Part shown: positions 1-6,267 of the stretch, piece after piece
Layout of the letters: every line of letters starts with the position of its first letter
Position numbering within the stretch: position 1 is the stretch's first letter
Assembly: GCA_947476675.1 (NCBI GenBank)
Contig: CANJRL010000017.1
Location: 1 to 32,281, forward strand
Origin: Phycisphaerales bacterium
GTDB taxonomy: Bacteria; Planctomycetota; Phycisphaerae; Phycisphaerales; UBA1924
Direction of reading: 5' to 3'
Length of the DNA: 32,281 bases
Program-made: the position numbers and the translations under genes
Notes under the pieces: generated by a model
The model's input: only the letters and a program-made list of their open reading frames with translations
The model's database searches: none
What the model was told of the DNA's origin: nothing

Positions 1-136
1 ACGAGTAGGGCGCCAGGTTCGTCGACGACCCGTCCGGGGCCACCGTCGACACCAGCGCGATCGGCCGCGGCACGATCGCCCCCACCAGCAGCTTCGACCG
101 CTCCGAGATGGTCAGGGTCTCCGGGTCGATCTCCAT
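1..136 (-). CDS. flavin reductase-like domain protein (N-terminal fragment)
   Basis: Only the first 45 codons lie in the window; the gene runs off the left edge. The translation begins MEIDPETLTISERSKLLVG and continues with PRPIALVSTVAPDGSSTNLA. This is the N-terminal signature of the flavin reductase-like family (DIM6/NTAB, flavoredoxin), whose PRPIA-x-VST segment helps bind FMN. Members are small FMN-binding oxidoreductases or FMN:NAD(P)H reductases; the substrate cannot be told from this part. The ATG at 136-134 shares one base with the stop of the upstream aminotransferase (TGATG), so the two genes are almost certainly co-transcribed and translationally coupled. The family call is fairly firm; the specific function is open. 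Confidence 0.75.
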   Translation of the reverse strand, partial: MEIDPETLTISERSKLLVGAIVPRPIALVSTVAPDGSSTNLAPYS

Positions 137-1326
137 CACGCCCCCCGCATCAGATCGGCGATCGCCGCCAGCCCACGCTCCAGCGTCGCGTCCGGCGCCG
201 CGTACGACAGCCGGAAGTGCGTGTCACGCCGCGAGAACACCCCGCCGGGCACGATCAGCACGCTCCGCTCGTAGGCCTTGCGGCAGAACTCGCTCGCCGT
301 CAGCCCCAGCCGCTCCGGCACCCGGGGGAACGCGTAGAACGCCCCGGTCGGAGGGGGCAACTCGCACACGTCCCTCAGCGCCGCGACCACCATGTCGCGC
401 CGCCTCGCGTACGTCGAGATGATCCCGTCGATGCTCGTGTCCAGCGCCGCCAGGCACCCCCACTGCGCCATCGAGGGCGCGCACACGAAGTTGTACTGGT
501 TCAGTTTCGTCATCTCCGCGAGCAGCCGGTTCGGCCCCGCCACGAAACCCATCCGCCACCCCGTGCACCCGTACGTCTTGCCGAAGCCGCGGATCAGCAG
601 GAGTTCGCTCCACGGCTCGCGCCCGGGCCGCACCGTCGCCGGGCTGGGCGCCCGCCCGAAGCCCGCATCGCTGGGCTTCAGCGCCGCCCCCTCGGGAAAC
701 GCGAAGCGGTCGTAGATCTCGTCTGAGATCATCAGCGTCCGCCTCTCCCGGCACAGGTCGGCCAGGTCGTACACCTCCTGTTGCGACAGCGTCACCCCGC
801 TGGGGTTGCTCGGCGAGCAGCACAGCACGAACTTGGTCCGGGGCGTCAGCAGGGGGGCCACCCGCGCCGCCGTCATCCGGAAGTCCGGGTACGTATCGCA
901 TAGCGCCGCCTCGGCGCCGCACATCGCCGCCAGCGGCGGATACAGCACGAACCACGGGTCCTGGATCACGCAGGTGTCGCCCGCGTTGAGCGTTGCCAGC
1001 GCCGCCAGCACGAGCGCGGCGGACGTCCCCGCCACCACCAGCACGCCGTACGCGTCTTCATCCAGGGGCCACCCGTGGTGCTCGTGCAGGTCGCGCCGGA
1101 TCCGCCGCTGCAATTCCGGGATGCCGCGCGTGATCGTGTACCCGTTTTTGTCCGCCCGGATCGCCTCGATGGCCGCCTGCTTCACCGCCTCGGGCACCGG
1201 CTCCGAGGGCTGGCCGAGCGACAGGTCGATCGGGTCCTTCAGCGTCGCCTTCAGTTCCGACACCCGACGGATGCCCGAGGGCGTCGTCGCCAGCGTCCGC
1301 GCCGAGAGCAGGTGGTCGAAGTCCAT
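136..1326 (-). CDS. pyridoxal-phosphate aminotransferase, class I/II
   Basis: Fold-type I PLP-dependent aminotransferase of 396 residues, close to the usual 390-400. Visible landmarks are an N-terminal PSGIRR segment followed by DLSLGQP, the substrate-side loop TSAALVLAALATLNAGD, the PLP-contacting CSPSNPSGV and SDEIYDRF, the Schiff-base lysine in RGFGKTYGCTGWRMG, and a C-terminal FRLSYA arginine for the substrate carboxylate. The family makes aspartate, alanine and aromatic transaminases, and substrate cannot be assigned here. The frame stays open up to an ATG at 1362, but that extension runs through the T-tract of the preceding gene's terminator (1355-1392). I therefore chose the ATG at 1326 (MDFDHLLSARTL); 1335 is an alternative. 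No strong Shine-Dalgarno is visible. It is followed by the coupled flavin reductase-like gene. Confidence 0.9.
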   Translation of the reverse strand: MDFDHLLSARTLATTPSGIRRVSELKATLKDPIDLSLGQPSEPVPEAVKQAAIEAIRADKNGYTITRGIPELQRRIRRDLHEHHGWPLDEDAYGVLVVAGTSAALVLAALATLNAGDTCVIQDPWFVLYPPLAAMCGAEAALCDTYPDFRMTAARVAPLLTPRTKFVLCCSPSNPSGVTLSQQEVYDLADLCRERRTLMISDEIYDRFAFPEGAALKPSDAGFGRAPSPATVRPGREPWSELLLIRGFGKTYGCTGWRMGFVAGPNRLLAEMTKLNQYNFVCAPSMAQWGCLAALDTSIDGIISTYARRRDMVVAALRDVCELPPPTGAFYAFPRVPERLGLTASEFCRKAYERSVLIVPGGVFSRRDTHFRLSYAAPDATLERGLAAIADLMRGA

Positions 1327-1354
1327 CGCCCGCATCACGCCAAGCGCCCGCCCC

Positions 1355-1392
1355 AAAAACAAAGCCGAGGCCGCGCGCGGGCTTTCGCGGCC
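1355..1392 (-). terminator. intrinsic terminator of the acpS to small-basic-protein operon
   Basis: On the minus strand, a 7-bp GGCCGCG/CGCGGCC stem (1392-1386 with 1375-1369) closes a 10-base loop. A T-rich tail follows, ending in five T at 1359-1355. It lies about 40 bases past the small basic protein stop and just before the aminotransferase start, where an operon end is expected. Confidence 0.6.
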
Positions 1393-1434
1393 CCGATCAT
1401 CCCACGCCGGCGGCTCACCGCCGACCTCCCCGGC

Positions 1435-1608
1435 TTACTTCTTCGCCGCCCCGCCCTTGGCGCTGGTCTTCACCATGCCCAGGATCGGCGACTTCTCCGG
1501 GTTGAACCCCTTCGTCGCAGCCAACTTCTCGATCCGCTCCGTGCGCTTCAGCACGCTGCGGTTGGCGGCGGTCATGGACGACATCTTCAGGCTGGAGTGG
1601 ATGCTCAT
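1435..1608 (-). CDS. small basic protein of the planctomycete/verrucomicrobial type
   Basis: A 57-residue, lysine- and arginine-rich protein. It begins MSIHSSLKMSSM, continues with NRSVLKRTERIEKLAATKGF and ends in a basic tail rich in Gly, Ala and Lys. The MS-[IL]-H-x-SL start, the NVLKR-x-ERIEKL-like core and the basic tail match, from memory, the conserved 'small basic protein' family of Planctomycetes, Verrucomicrobia and Chlamydiae (a TIGRFAM I recall as TIGR04137). Its function is unknown; its size and charge suggest ribosome or nucleic-acid association, which is inference. The start ATG is 32 bases after the stop of the SPOR-like gene, and a terminator follows, so it is the last gene of an acpS operon. 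There are no cysteines and no signal peptide. Confidence 0.85.
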   Translation of the reverse strand: MSIHSSLKMSSMTAANRSVLKRTERIEKLAATKGFNPEKSPILGMVKTSAKGGAAKK

Positions 1609-1640
1609 CGGGCGGCTCCGGGCGAAAGGGGGCGGAGAGT

Positions 1641-2534
1641 CTAGGGCGTGTGCCGCTCCGCGTACAAGTCGGAGAAATCCGTCGGCCCCTTGGCCTCCGC
1701 CTTGTACGCCCTCCCCGCCTTCCGGATATCCGCCTTGAGTTTCGACGCATCGGGCCCGGTCAGGTCCGCCTTTGCAAACCCGCGCACCGCGATCACCCGC
1801 ATGAACTTCGGGTTGTTGCTCGGGATCACCGCCGCCGAAACCCCCCGCGCAGACAAGAACGCCGCCGCCTTCTCCGCTTCCTCCTGCGGCAGCCGGGCCA
1901 CCACGAAGTAGTTCAGCCCCGCCACCCGAGGGTCCCCGCCCACCTGCACCGGCTGCGGCGCCGGCGCCTGGCTCGGCGACACACCCGAAACCTCCTTCGT
2001 CACGGGTTTTCCCTGGGCTGGCGACGGTGCGACCGGCTTCGGCTGCACCCCAACCACCGGCGGGGCGGCCTGCTTCGGGGTCGGGATCGCCGCCGGGCGC
2101 CCGGTCGGGGTGGAGGCAGACGGGGTCAGCAGCGGGTCGCGCTCCGGGCCTTCGATCGGGCCCTGCGCAAGCAGCCGCTCATCGCGCTCCACCGTCTTTC
2201 CGCGACGGAAACCGCCCTCGTACGCGAGCCAGCACAGGCCCACCACCAGCGCCACCGCGACGAACACCCACCCCATCGGCAGCCGGATCATCCGCCCGCC
2301 GCTCACCAGCATTGGCGAGGAGTCCGCCTCCACAATCTCCGCCGGAGGCGCGACCGGCGGCTCCGGCGCGCGCGGCGGCGGCGAGACGCGGGTGGCTACA
2401 GGGCCCGGCAGCGGCGTCGCCGGCACGGGCGCAGAAGGCCCAGCCCCCTGCGCCCCGGCGTCGCGCGCGCCTTGGCCGCTCGCTCGGTCTCGGACCAACT
2501 CGATCAGCGCGGGACCTCGGCGGGTGCGGCCCAT
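1641..2534 (-). CDS. single-pass membrane protein with SPOR-like C-terminal domain
   Basis: A 297-residue protein in four parts. Residues 1-80 are a charged N-terminus followed by a proline/alanine-rich stretch and should be cytoplasmic. Residues 86-106 are one transmembrane helix (MGWVFVAVALVVGLCWLAY). Residues 110-195 are a proline/alanine-rich linker. Residues 200-297 are a folded domain containing LNYFVVARLPQEEAEKAAAF and later MRVIAVRGF. The pattern of a strand, a helix over 'sequential residue scanning' and a second strand resembles the SPOR fold, which binds denuded peptidoglycan at division sites in other bacteria. The match is by shape rather than by a clear motif, so the function is inferred. 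The start ATG at 2534 is 39 bases after acpS, and the small basic protein follows within 32 bases. Confidence 0.7.
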   Translation of the reverse strand: MGRTRRGPALIELVRDRASGQGARDAGAQGAGPSAPVPATPLPGPVATRVSPPPRAPEPPVAPPAEIVEADSSPMLVSGGRMIRLPMGWVFVAVALVVGLCWLAYEGGFRRGKTVERDERLLAQGPIEGPERDPLLTPSASTPTGRPAAIPTPKQAAPPVVGVQPKPVAPSPAQGKPVTKEVSGVSPSQAPAPQPVQVGGDPRVAGLNYFVVARLPQEEAEKAAAFLSARGVSAAVIPSNNPKFMRVIAVRGFAKADLTGPDASKLKADIRKAGRAYKAEAKGPTDFSDLYAERHTP

Positions 2535-2573
2535 GACAGGATTATCGGTTCCCCGCGCCCCGGAGCAACCGCC

Positions 2574-2987
2574 TCATTCAGAGGGATCGCCCGATTCCCC
2601 TTCCCCAACCGCGATGACCGACGCCAACGCCTGCGCCTCGGTGTGGCTCAGGCTCAGCCACCATTCGCTCACCCCGCGGCTGCGGGCCAGGTCGGCAAAC
2701 CGCCCGGTCACCGACAGCGCTGGACGCCCCGACGCCTCCCGCGACACGCCGACGTCCGTCCACGCGACGCCCCGGGTCCACCCGATCCCCAGGGCCTTCA
2801 TGGCCGCCTCCTTCGCCGCGAATCGGGCCGCCAGGTGCTCCGCCCGCCGCGACCCCGCCGCTGCCGCGACGTACGCCCGCTCTTCCGCCGTGAACACCCG
2901 TTCGAGGAAGCGGTCGCCGTGCTCCTCGAGCATCCGCCCGACCCGCGCCACCGCCACGATGTCGACGCCATGCCCGAGGATGCGCAC
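2574..2987 (-). CDS. acpS: holo-[acyl-carrier-protein] synthase
   Basis: AcpS transfers 4'-phosphopantetheine from CoA to the serine of apo-ACP, activating fatty acid synthesis; it acts in the cytoplasm as a trimer. The 137 residues match the family length (about 120-135). Both Mg-binding motifs are present: GHGVDIV near the N-terminus (Asp9) and RFAAKEAAMKALG (Glu60). The C-terminal WWLSLSHTEAQALASVIA strand is also typical. The start codon is GTG at 2987; the frame gives no better start. It is the first gene of a minus-strand operon with the SPOR-like protein and the small basic protein, and is divergent from the FliN-like gene about 100 bases away. Identification is firm. Confidence 0.95.
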   Translation of the reverse strand: MRILGHGVDIVAVARVGRMLEEHGDRFLERVFTAEERAYVAAAAGSRRAEHLAARFAAKEAAMKALGIGWTRGVAWTDVGVSREASGRPALSVTGRFADLARSRGVSEWWLSLSHTEAQALASVIAVGEGESGDPSE

Positions 2988-3089
2988 CCCCCGAGCCTAC
3001 CAGCCGTCCCGCCCTTCTCCACGCAGGCCCCGCACCCCCGGCATCCGGCGAATCATGCGCGTCCGCCCCAACCGCCGATATCACCGGCG

Positions 3090-3419
3090 ATGCCCGCGGA
3101 CCTCAAGGCGGTGATGAAGCTCGAAGTCCCCCTCATCGTGCTCCTTGGCGAGCGCCAGATGATGATGGAGGAACTCCGCGTCCTGGCTCCCGGCGCCATC
3201 ATCGAAGTCGCCAAGGCTGTCGACGACGAACTCAACGTCCTCGTCAACAACCGCCCCATCGGCGCCGGCTTCGCCGTCAAGATCGGCGAGAACTTCGGGA
3301 TCCGCATCACCTACGTGGGCGACCTCAAGGACCGCATCAAGGCCATGGGGCCCCGCCAGGGAGACGGCGAGTCCGCCGAGTCCGCCGAACTCACCCTCGC
3401 CGACGCCCTGCTCTCCTGA
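3090..3419 (+). CDS. fliN: FliN/SpoA-domain protein (flagellar switch or secretion C-ring type)
   Basis: A 109-residue protein made almost entirely of one SpoA domain. It reads KLEVPLIVLLGERQMMMEEL, then APGAIIEV, LNVLVNNRPIGAGFAVKIG and NFGIRITYVGD, the standard order of FliN and type III secretion C-ring proteins. In flagella FliN binds FliM and forms the base of the switch complex. Its length is near that of stand-alone FliN. I took the ATG at 3090 (MPADLKAVM); the in-frame ATG at 3114 is possible, and neither has a strong ribosome-binding site. No other flagellar or secretion gene is in the window, which is unusual, because fliN normally sits beside fliM or fliL. The tail after residue 92 is acidic and alanine-rich. 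Confidence 0.85.
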   Translation: MPADLKAVMKLEVPLIVLLGERQMMMEELRVLAPGAIIEVAKAVDDELNVLVNNRPIGAGFAVKIGENFGIRITYVGDLKDRIKAMGPRQGDGESAESAELTLADALLS

Positions 3420-3503
3420 GCCGCGCGCCAAGACCCGGCGGCATCCGACGGCGATACCCTCCCGCGACCCGCGCCGCACCACCCACCAAGCCCGGAGGCC
3501 ACC

Positions 3504-4148
3504 ATGGACCTGTACATCGACACCGCGAACCTCGACGAGATCAAGCAGGCCAACGACCTGGGCGTGCTCGACGGCGTCACCACCAACCCCTCCCTGATCG
3601 CCAAGGAGAAGACCGACTACGCCAAGCGCCTCGCCGAGATCTGCAAGATCGTCCCCGGCCCGGTCTCCGCCGAGGTCATCGCCCTCGACTACGAGGGCAT
3701 GATGAAGGAGGGCCACGCCCACGCCAAGATCGCCGACAACATCGTGGTGAAACTGCCCTGCACCGTCGACGGCCTCCGCGCCTGCAAGGCCTTCAGCGAC
3801 GAGGGCATCAAGACCAACCTCACCCTCTGCTTCCAGCCCCTCCAGGCCCTCATGGTCGCCAAGGCCGGCGCCTACCTCGTCTCCCCCTTCATCGGCCGCG
3901 TCGACGACATCGCCGAGGACGGCATGGACCTCATCCTCAAGATCCGCCAGATCTACGACAACTACGGCTACGAGACCAAGCTCCTGGCCGCCTCCATCCG
4001 ACACACCAAACACCTCGTCGAGTGCGCCCTCGCCGGCGCCGACGTCGCCACCGTCCCCTTCAACGTCATCCAGCAGATGCTCAAGCACCCCCTCACCGAT
4101 CAGGGCCTCGAGAAGTTCGTCGCGGATTACAAGAAGGCGTTCGGGTAA
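3504..4148 (+). CDS. tal: transaldolase (small TalC/MipB type)
   Basis: A 214-residue TIM-barrel aldolase of the short transaldolase/fructose-6-phosphate aldolase group. In the non-oxidative pentose phosphate pathway it moves a dihydroxyacetone unit between sugar phosphates. Visible features are [14 protein letters not shown] at the start, DGVTTNPSL, the Schiff-base lysine in NIVVKLPCT, and PFIGRVDDI. Two positions separate true transaldolases from fructose-6-phosphate aldolase: a Glu in VSAE (residue 57) where the aldolase has Gln, and a Phe in SPFIGR where the aldolase has Tyr. Both are of transaldolase type here. The ATG at 3504 follows a clear GGAGG. The stop is 9 bases from the convergent RidA-family gene, with no terminator between them. 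Confidence 0.93.
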   Translation: MDLYIDTANLDEIKQANDLGVLDGVTTNPSLIAKEKTDYAKRLAEICKIVPGPVSAEVIALDYEGMMKEGHAHAKIADNIVVKLPCTVDGLRACKAFSDEGIKTNLTLCFQPLQALMVAKAGAYLVSPFIGRVDDIAEDGMDLILKIRQIYDNYGYETKLLAASIRHTKHLVECALAGADVATVPFNVIQQMLKHPLTDQGLEKFVADYKKAFG

Positions 4149-4157
4149 GCCCCGGTC

Positions 4158-4622
4158 CTACTCCACCTCAAAAACGAACTCCACCTCCACCGGCGCGCCC
4201 AGCGGCAAATCCGAGCAGCCCACCGCCGCCCGGGCGTGGCGCCCAGCCTCGCCGAAGATCTCCTGCAGCAGTTCGCTCGCGCCGTTCGCCACCTTCGGCT
4301 GTTCCCCGAATCCCGGGCCGCAGGCCACGAACACCCCGACGCGGACGACTCGCCGGATGCGGTCGATCGACCCCAGCGCCGCCTGCGCCTGGGCCAGGCC
4401 GTTGATGACGCACTGGCGGGCGCACTCGCGGGCCTGCTCCATGCCCACCGGGGTCGGGACCGCGCCCCGGGCGATCATCGCCCCATCGCGGAGCGGGATC
4501 TGGCCCGACACGAAGAGCAGGTTGCCGGAGCGGACCGTCGGCACGTACGCCGCCACCGGCGCCGGGGCGGCAGGCAGGACAAGCCCCAAGGCCTCGAGTT
4601 GTTTGGTCGGTGTCTGGGTCAC
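4158..4622 (-). CDS. RidA/YjgF-family protein
   Basis: A 154-residue protein of the RidA (YjgF/YER057c/UK114) superfamily. RidA itself hydrolyses reactive enamine/imine intermediates made by PLP enzymes such as threonine dehydratase, and acts as a cytoplasmic trimer. Seen here are VRSGNLLFVSGQIPLRDG, a central helix with AQAALGSIDRIRRVVRVGVF, and a C-terminal GAPVEVEFVFEVE strand preceded by HARAAVG. That Arg lies where RidA's catalytic Arg is expected. The protein is about 25 residues longer than RidA and has a long N-terminus, which suggests a divergent subgroup, so deaminase activity is not assured. The start is GTG at 4622 (MTQTPTKQLEAL). It is convergent with transaldolase. Confidence 0.85.
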   Translation of the reverse strand: MTQTPTKQLEALGLVLPAAPAPVAAYVPTVRSGNLLFVSGQIPLRDGAMIARGAVPTPVGMEQARECARQCVINGLAQAQAALGSIDRIRRVVRVGVFVACGPGFGEQPKVANGASELLQEIFGEAGRHARAAVGCSDLPLGAPVEVEFVFEVE

Positions 4623-5066
4623 GGCGTTCTCGCAACATCGGAGAGAGCGGATGAGAATCCGGGCGCTCGCGGGAACCGGGGATGGTTGACAGGCGAATCA
4701 TCGAGTATATTGTCTCGACCCGCACGTGCGACTGGTGTGCACGCCGCAGGCCCGCCGACCACATGGTCCGATTTGCAGTCATGCGACGGCTTTCCGCCGT
4801 CACCTGAATCTCCGGCGGTCCTCAAGCCCACACCGACAACCCGACCAGCCGACACGCTGACCCCGAGCCCCCGGCCCTCAAGGCCCCGGTTCGGCAACGC
4901 CTGAGCGGCACGTCCCCGTGAGAGCGGCCCTGCCGCGCCCCGCCTGATCAGCGGGCGCAAGCAATCGCCGCGCAGGTGTGTCTTGGGTATCCGCCAATGG
5001 ATCGAGCGTTCGCCCGGTGCACTCGCGCCCGGGTCGGCGCTCCCCGATCGTGAAGGAGATTCACAC
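4623..5066. other. non-coding region with the long leader of the pseudopilin gene
   Basis: These 444 bases separate the RidA-family start from the pseudopilin ATG, and I find no convincing gene in them. They hold a plus-strand promoter candidate (4686-4713) and a 6-bp hairpin GACGGC/GCCGTC with a 5-base loop (4785-4801). At the 3' end is a very good ribosome-binding site, AAGGAG at 5053-5058, 8 bases before the ATG. If the promoter is right, the mRNA leader is about 350 bases. I see no riboswitch consensus that I can name. Confidence 0.5.
4686..4713 (+). promoter_or_regulatory. sigma70-like promoter for the pseudopilin gene
   Basis: A perfect -35 hexamer TTGACA (4686-4691) is followed by an AT-rich island, rare in this genome. 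Candidate -10 hexamers are TATTGT (4708-4713, 16-base spacer) or TATATT (4706-4711, 14-base spacer). It faces the pseudopilin gene; start-site mapping would settle which hexamer is used. Confidence 0.55.
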
Positions 5067-6164
5067 ATGTCGAAGTCGAATCGCAAGGGCTTTACGCTCA
5101 TCGAGCTGCTGGTGGTCGTGTCGATCATCGGCCTGCTCGTCGGCATCCTGCTCCCCGCCCTGGGCCGCGCCAAGAAGAACGCCCAGCAGGTCAAGGACGC
5201 CGCCCAGATCAAGGAAATCCAGCGCGGGCTGGTCAACTACGCCACCAACAACAAGGAGGCGTACCCCATCCCCAGCCGCATCGACCGCTACAACTACACC
5301 GAGAACGGCGGCCAGGCCGGCACCATCGCCACCAACACCAGCCTCGGCGACACCCAGAAGAACCGCACGGGCGCCGTGCTCTCGATCCTCATCTACGGCG
5401 GGCTCATCACCCCCGAGATGACCGTGACCCCCGCCGAGGCCGACGGCGGCATCCGCAAGGATTCCGACTTCCGTTTCGGCGACATCCAGGGCGCCAACGG
5501 CCTGCCCAGCCAGGCCCTGTGGGACCCCGGCTACGTCGGCGCGTTTTGCGACGGCGACAACTTCATCGCCAACCCCTCCACCGACCCCAACAGCCCGGTC
5601 GACAACCCCACCTCGGGTGTCACCCAGGTCGGCAATAACTCCTACGCCCTGCCCCCGCTCTGGGCCTACCGCCGCTCCGTGAACTACTGGGGCCTGACCT
5701 ACGACGCCAACTCGCCGGTCCTCGCCAACCGCGGCCCGGCCTACCAGGTGCCCACCACCATCAACACCAACACCATCTACCAGCTCGTCCAGACCCCGGC
5801 GGCCGAGGGCATCTCTTCGACCACCCTGCTGATCCACGGCGACAAGAAGACCTGGGACGGCAACCTCGCCTGGAACGACGGCCACGTCTCCTACGAAAAC
5901 GGCGCCAACGCCGCGACCCCCGGCAACCTCCGGATGGATTACGTCAACAACAGCGTGACCCTTTCCGTGCCCGACAACATCTTCATGGACGAGACCTTCG
6001 AGAGCCAGAACCTCCAGACCGCCGCTTCCAGCCGCACCAACATCTACCTCCGCCAGTGGCCCAAGGGCATCTCCAACACCTCGACCACCGGCGTCGCCCA
6101 GATCGACGACAAGGCCACCTGGGACGGCAAGACCGCCACTCCCAAGTGGGGCGCCAGCCAGTAA
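5067..6164 (+). CDS. type II secretion/type IV pilin-like pseudopilin
   Basis: A 365-residue protein with a textbook class III prepilin signal. MSKSNRKG is followed by FTLIELLVVVSIIGLLVG, with peptidase cleavage after Gly8, Phe9 as +1 and the conserved Glu13 as +5. The hydrophobic helix runs to about residue 29 and continues as the amphipathic helix of pilins. The rest is a large periplasmic or exported domain rich in Asn, Thr and Gly. It ends with a DGHVSYENG motif similar to the DG-H-V box seen near the C-terminus of many planctomycete pseudopilin-like proteins. The frame is open further upstream, but the ATG at 5067 has an ideal AAGGAG and the correct signal. No secretion ATPase, prepilin peptidase or assembly gene is nearby, and an intrinsic terminator follows, so it is monocistronic. 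The exact role is unknown. Confidence 0.88.
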   Translation: MSKSNRKGFTLIELLVVVSIIGLLVGILLPALGRAKKNAQQVKDAAQIKEIQRGLVNYATNNKEAYPIPSRIDRYNYTENGGQAGTIATNTSLGDTQKNRTGAVLSILIYGGLITPEMTVTPAEADGGIRKDSDFRFGDIQGANGLPSQALWDPGYVGAFCDGDNFIANPSTDPNSPVDNPTSGVTQVGNNSYALPPLWAYRRSVNYWGLTYDANSPVLANRGPAYQVPTTINTNTIYQLVQTPAAEGISSTTLLIHGDKKTWDGNLAWNDGHVSYENGANAATPGNLRMDYVNNSVTLSVPDNIFMDETFESQNLQTAASSRTNIYLRQWPKGISNTSTTGVAQIDDKATWDGKTATPKWGASQ

Positions 6165-6197
6165 TCCTGCTCCGCGCCTGATGCGAACCATCCCCCC

Positions 6198-6235
6198 GGG
6201 CCGGCCGTTCACGCGGCCGGCCCGGATTCATTTTT
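6198..6235 (+). terminator. intrinsic terminator after the pseudopilin gene
   Basis: A perfect 10-bp GGGCCGGCCG/CGGCCGGCCC stem (6198-6207 with 6214-6223) and 6-base loop, then GGATTCA and five T (6231-6235). It lies 34 bases past the pseudopilin stop and before miaB. Confidence 0.75.
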
Positions 6236-6256
6236 GCCCGCGCCCGGCTCTACACT
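6228..6256 (+). promoter_or_regulatory. possible miaB promoter
   Basis: TACACT (6251-6256) lies 11 bases before the miaB ATG. A weak -35-like TTCATT (6228-6233) sits 17 bases upstream of it, overlapping the terminator tail. A promoter is needed here because a terminator precedes the gene, but the hexamers are weak and the leader would be very short. Confidence 0.3.
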
Positions 6257-6267
6257 TCCGCCCGTCC

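Noticed and set aside
1327-1362. Extended start of the aminotransferase at 1362
   Set aside because: The extension is encoded by the T-tract side of a terminator and adds residues not seen in the family.
1650-3089. Long upstream extension of the fliN frame
   Set aside because: It runs antisense through the SPOR-like gene and acpS, and its composition is that of a shadow frame. The SpoA domain starts after 3090.
4619-5236. A 205-codon minus-strand frame over the pseudopilin leader
   Set aside because: It has no motif, overlaps the pseudopilin start and has a composition that looks random.
6181-6267. Upstream ATG of miaB at 6181
   Set aside because: It would translate through the 10-bp terminator stem; MPSKTVYLETFG at 6268 is the normal start.
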